Shown here piece by piece: positions 63,454-64,000 of a DNA stretch of 64,000 bases. How positions within the stretch are numbered: position 1 is the first letter of the stretch; each line of letters starts with the position of its first letter. This stretch comes from Rhizobium sp. NXC24 (GTDB lineage Bacteria; Pseudomonadota; Alphaproteobacteria; Rhizobiales; Rhizobiaceae): assembly GCF_002944315.1 (NCBI RefSeq), contig NZ_CP024314.1, forward strand, positions 2,294,001 through 2,358,000, read 5' to 3'. The position numbers and the translations under genes are program-made. The notes under the pieces were generated by a model. The model did no database searches. It saw only the letters and a list, made by a program, of their open reading frames with translations, and was not told where the DNA came from.

Positions 63454-64000
63454 ATGGCGGACCAAGATCCAGCAAGGGCTTCCCGCGCAAAGGTGACCAA
63501 TCTCTGCGTCGCGCTGAAGGACGGTCGGCAAATTGTCTCAAACGTCAATTTTGAGATCTCGCCCGGCGAAATCCTATGCCTGATTGGAGAATCGGGATCG
63601 GGCAAGACGACAGTCAGCACCGCCCTCCTGGCACACACCCGCACCGGCGCAACGATCGCATCCGGTCACGTATGCGTCGAAGGGATCGATATTCTCTCTC
63701 AGACACCGCAATCCCTCCTATCGGTTCGCGGAAAGATCATTGCCTATGTTGCGCAGGACCCGGCCTCTGCGTTCAATCCGGCCATCCGTATCCTCGATCA
63801 GATGATCGATGTCGCCCTGTGTCACGGCTGGGATCGTAGGACGGCACGAATCCGGGCAACCGAGATCCTCGGTGAAGTTGGCCTTCCCACCCACGACGAA
63901 TTTCTTGCCCGCTTTCCGCATCAGGTTTCCGGCGGCCAGCTTCAGCGTCTCGGCATAGCCATCGCCATGCTGCTGGAACCAGCGGTACTGGTGCTCGACG
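63454..64000 (+). CDS. Peptide-type ABC transporter ATP-binding protein (DppD/OppD family), cut by window edge
   Basis: The first 182 codons are present. Walker A is GESGSGKT (about residues 44-51), the Q-loop AYVAQDPASAFNP and the signature VSGGQLQRLGIAIAM are the DppD type, and Walker B begins VLVLD at the edge. ATG 63454 is preceded by GAGGAG at ideal spacing; an in-frame ATG at 63430 overlapping the previous stop is the alternative. It energises the DppBC-type permeases upstream. Confidence 0.93.
   Translation, partial: MADQDPARASRAKVTNLCVALKDGRQIVSNVNFEISPGEILCLIGESGSGKTTVSTALLAHTRTGATIASGHVCVEGIDILSQTPQSLLSVRGKIIAYVAQDPASAFNPAIRILDQMIDVALCHGWDRRTARIRATEILGEVGLPTHDEFLARFPHQVSGGQLQRLGIAIAMLLEPAVLVLD

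Noticed and set aside
1..64000. Insertion sequences, integrase, tRNA, rRNA or CRISPR arrays
   Set aside because: No transposase or integrase motifs, no cloverleaf-like segments and no regularly spaced direct repeats were seen on either strand.

Overview
The window looks like one accessory stretch (megaplasmid or chromid type) of an alphaproteobacterium of the Rhizobium/Agrobacterium/Ensifer group. I infer this from the GC-rich codon use, the many sugar and peptide ABC importers, the MocA/IolE/IolD-type catabolic genes, the madLM-mdcACDEGBH malonate locus and the second-type nuo cluster. No rRNA, tRNA, CRISPR array, insertion sequence or integrase was seen. Most of the window is densely packed operons joined by 1-14 bp overlaps.

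Region A (1-13098). One long minus-strand operon starts at iolD (12070) and runs off the left edge. It encodes a ThDP-dependent IolD-type hydrolase, an NAD-epimerase, a D-2-hydroxyacid dehydrogenase, an HpcH/HpaI aldolase, a complete ribose/inositol-type ABC importer, two Gfo/Idh/MocA oxidoreductases, an IolE/MocC-like TIM-barrel protein, an SMP-30 lactonase and a HisD-like dehydrogenase. A divergent IclR regulator and a perfect 18-bp palindrome sit at its head. It resembles inositol or rhizopine catabolism but ends differently from the classical iol pathway.

Region B (13469-23782). Malonate use: the transporter madLM faces the malonate decarboxylase operon mdcACDEGBH, and acetyl-CoA synthetase (to activate the released acetate) and a GntR/FCD regulator follow madLM.

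Region C (23909-32524). An aromatic ring-cleavage operon (amidohydrolase, extradiol dioxygenase, MhpA-like monooxygenase, MFS importer, fumarylacetoacetase-family hydrolase) with a divergent GntR regulator; a secreted family 3 glycosidase lies at its end. A frameshifted tail of an acetyl-CoA hydrolase/transferase gene (32607-32880) separates it from the next region.

Region D (32979-49510). A complete but rearranged respiratory complex I. nuoH, nuoI and a CBS-domain gene are on the plus strand; nuoJ, nuoK, an MrpD-like gene, an 84-codon membrane-protein gene, a NuoL/MrpD-like gene, nuoM, nuoN, then nuoA-G are on the minus strand. It has four antiporter-type pump subunits instead of three.

Region E (49700-55296). 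An ABC sugar importer in which two permease domains are fused in one 751-residue protein, with its binding protein and an AraC-type regulator.

Region F (55667-64000, right edge). A peptide-type ABC importer operon interleaved with a short-chain dehydrogenase, a small ABM-like protein, three SMP-30-type proteins (two of them lacking metal ligands) and an isochorismatase-family gene broken by a frameshift. It runs off the right edge inside the first ATPase gene.
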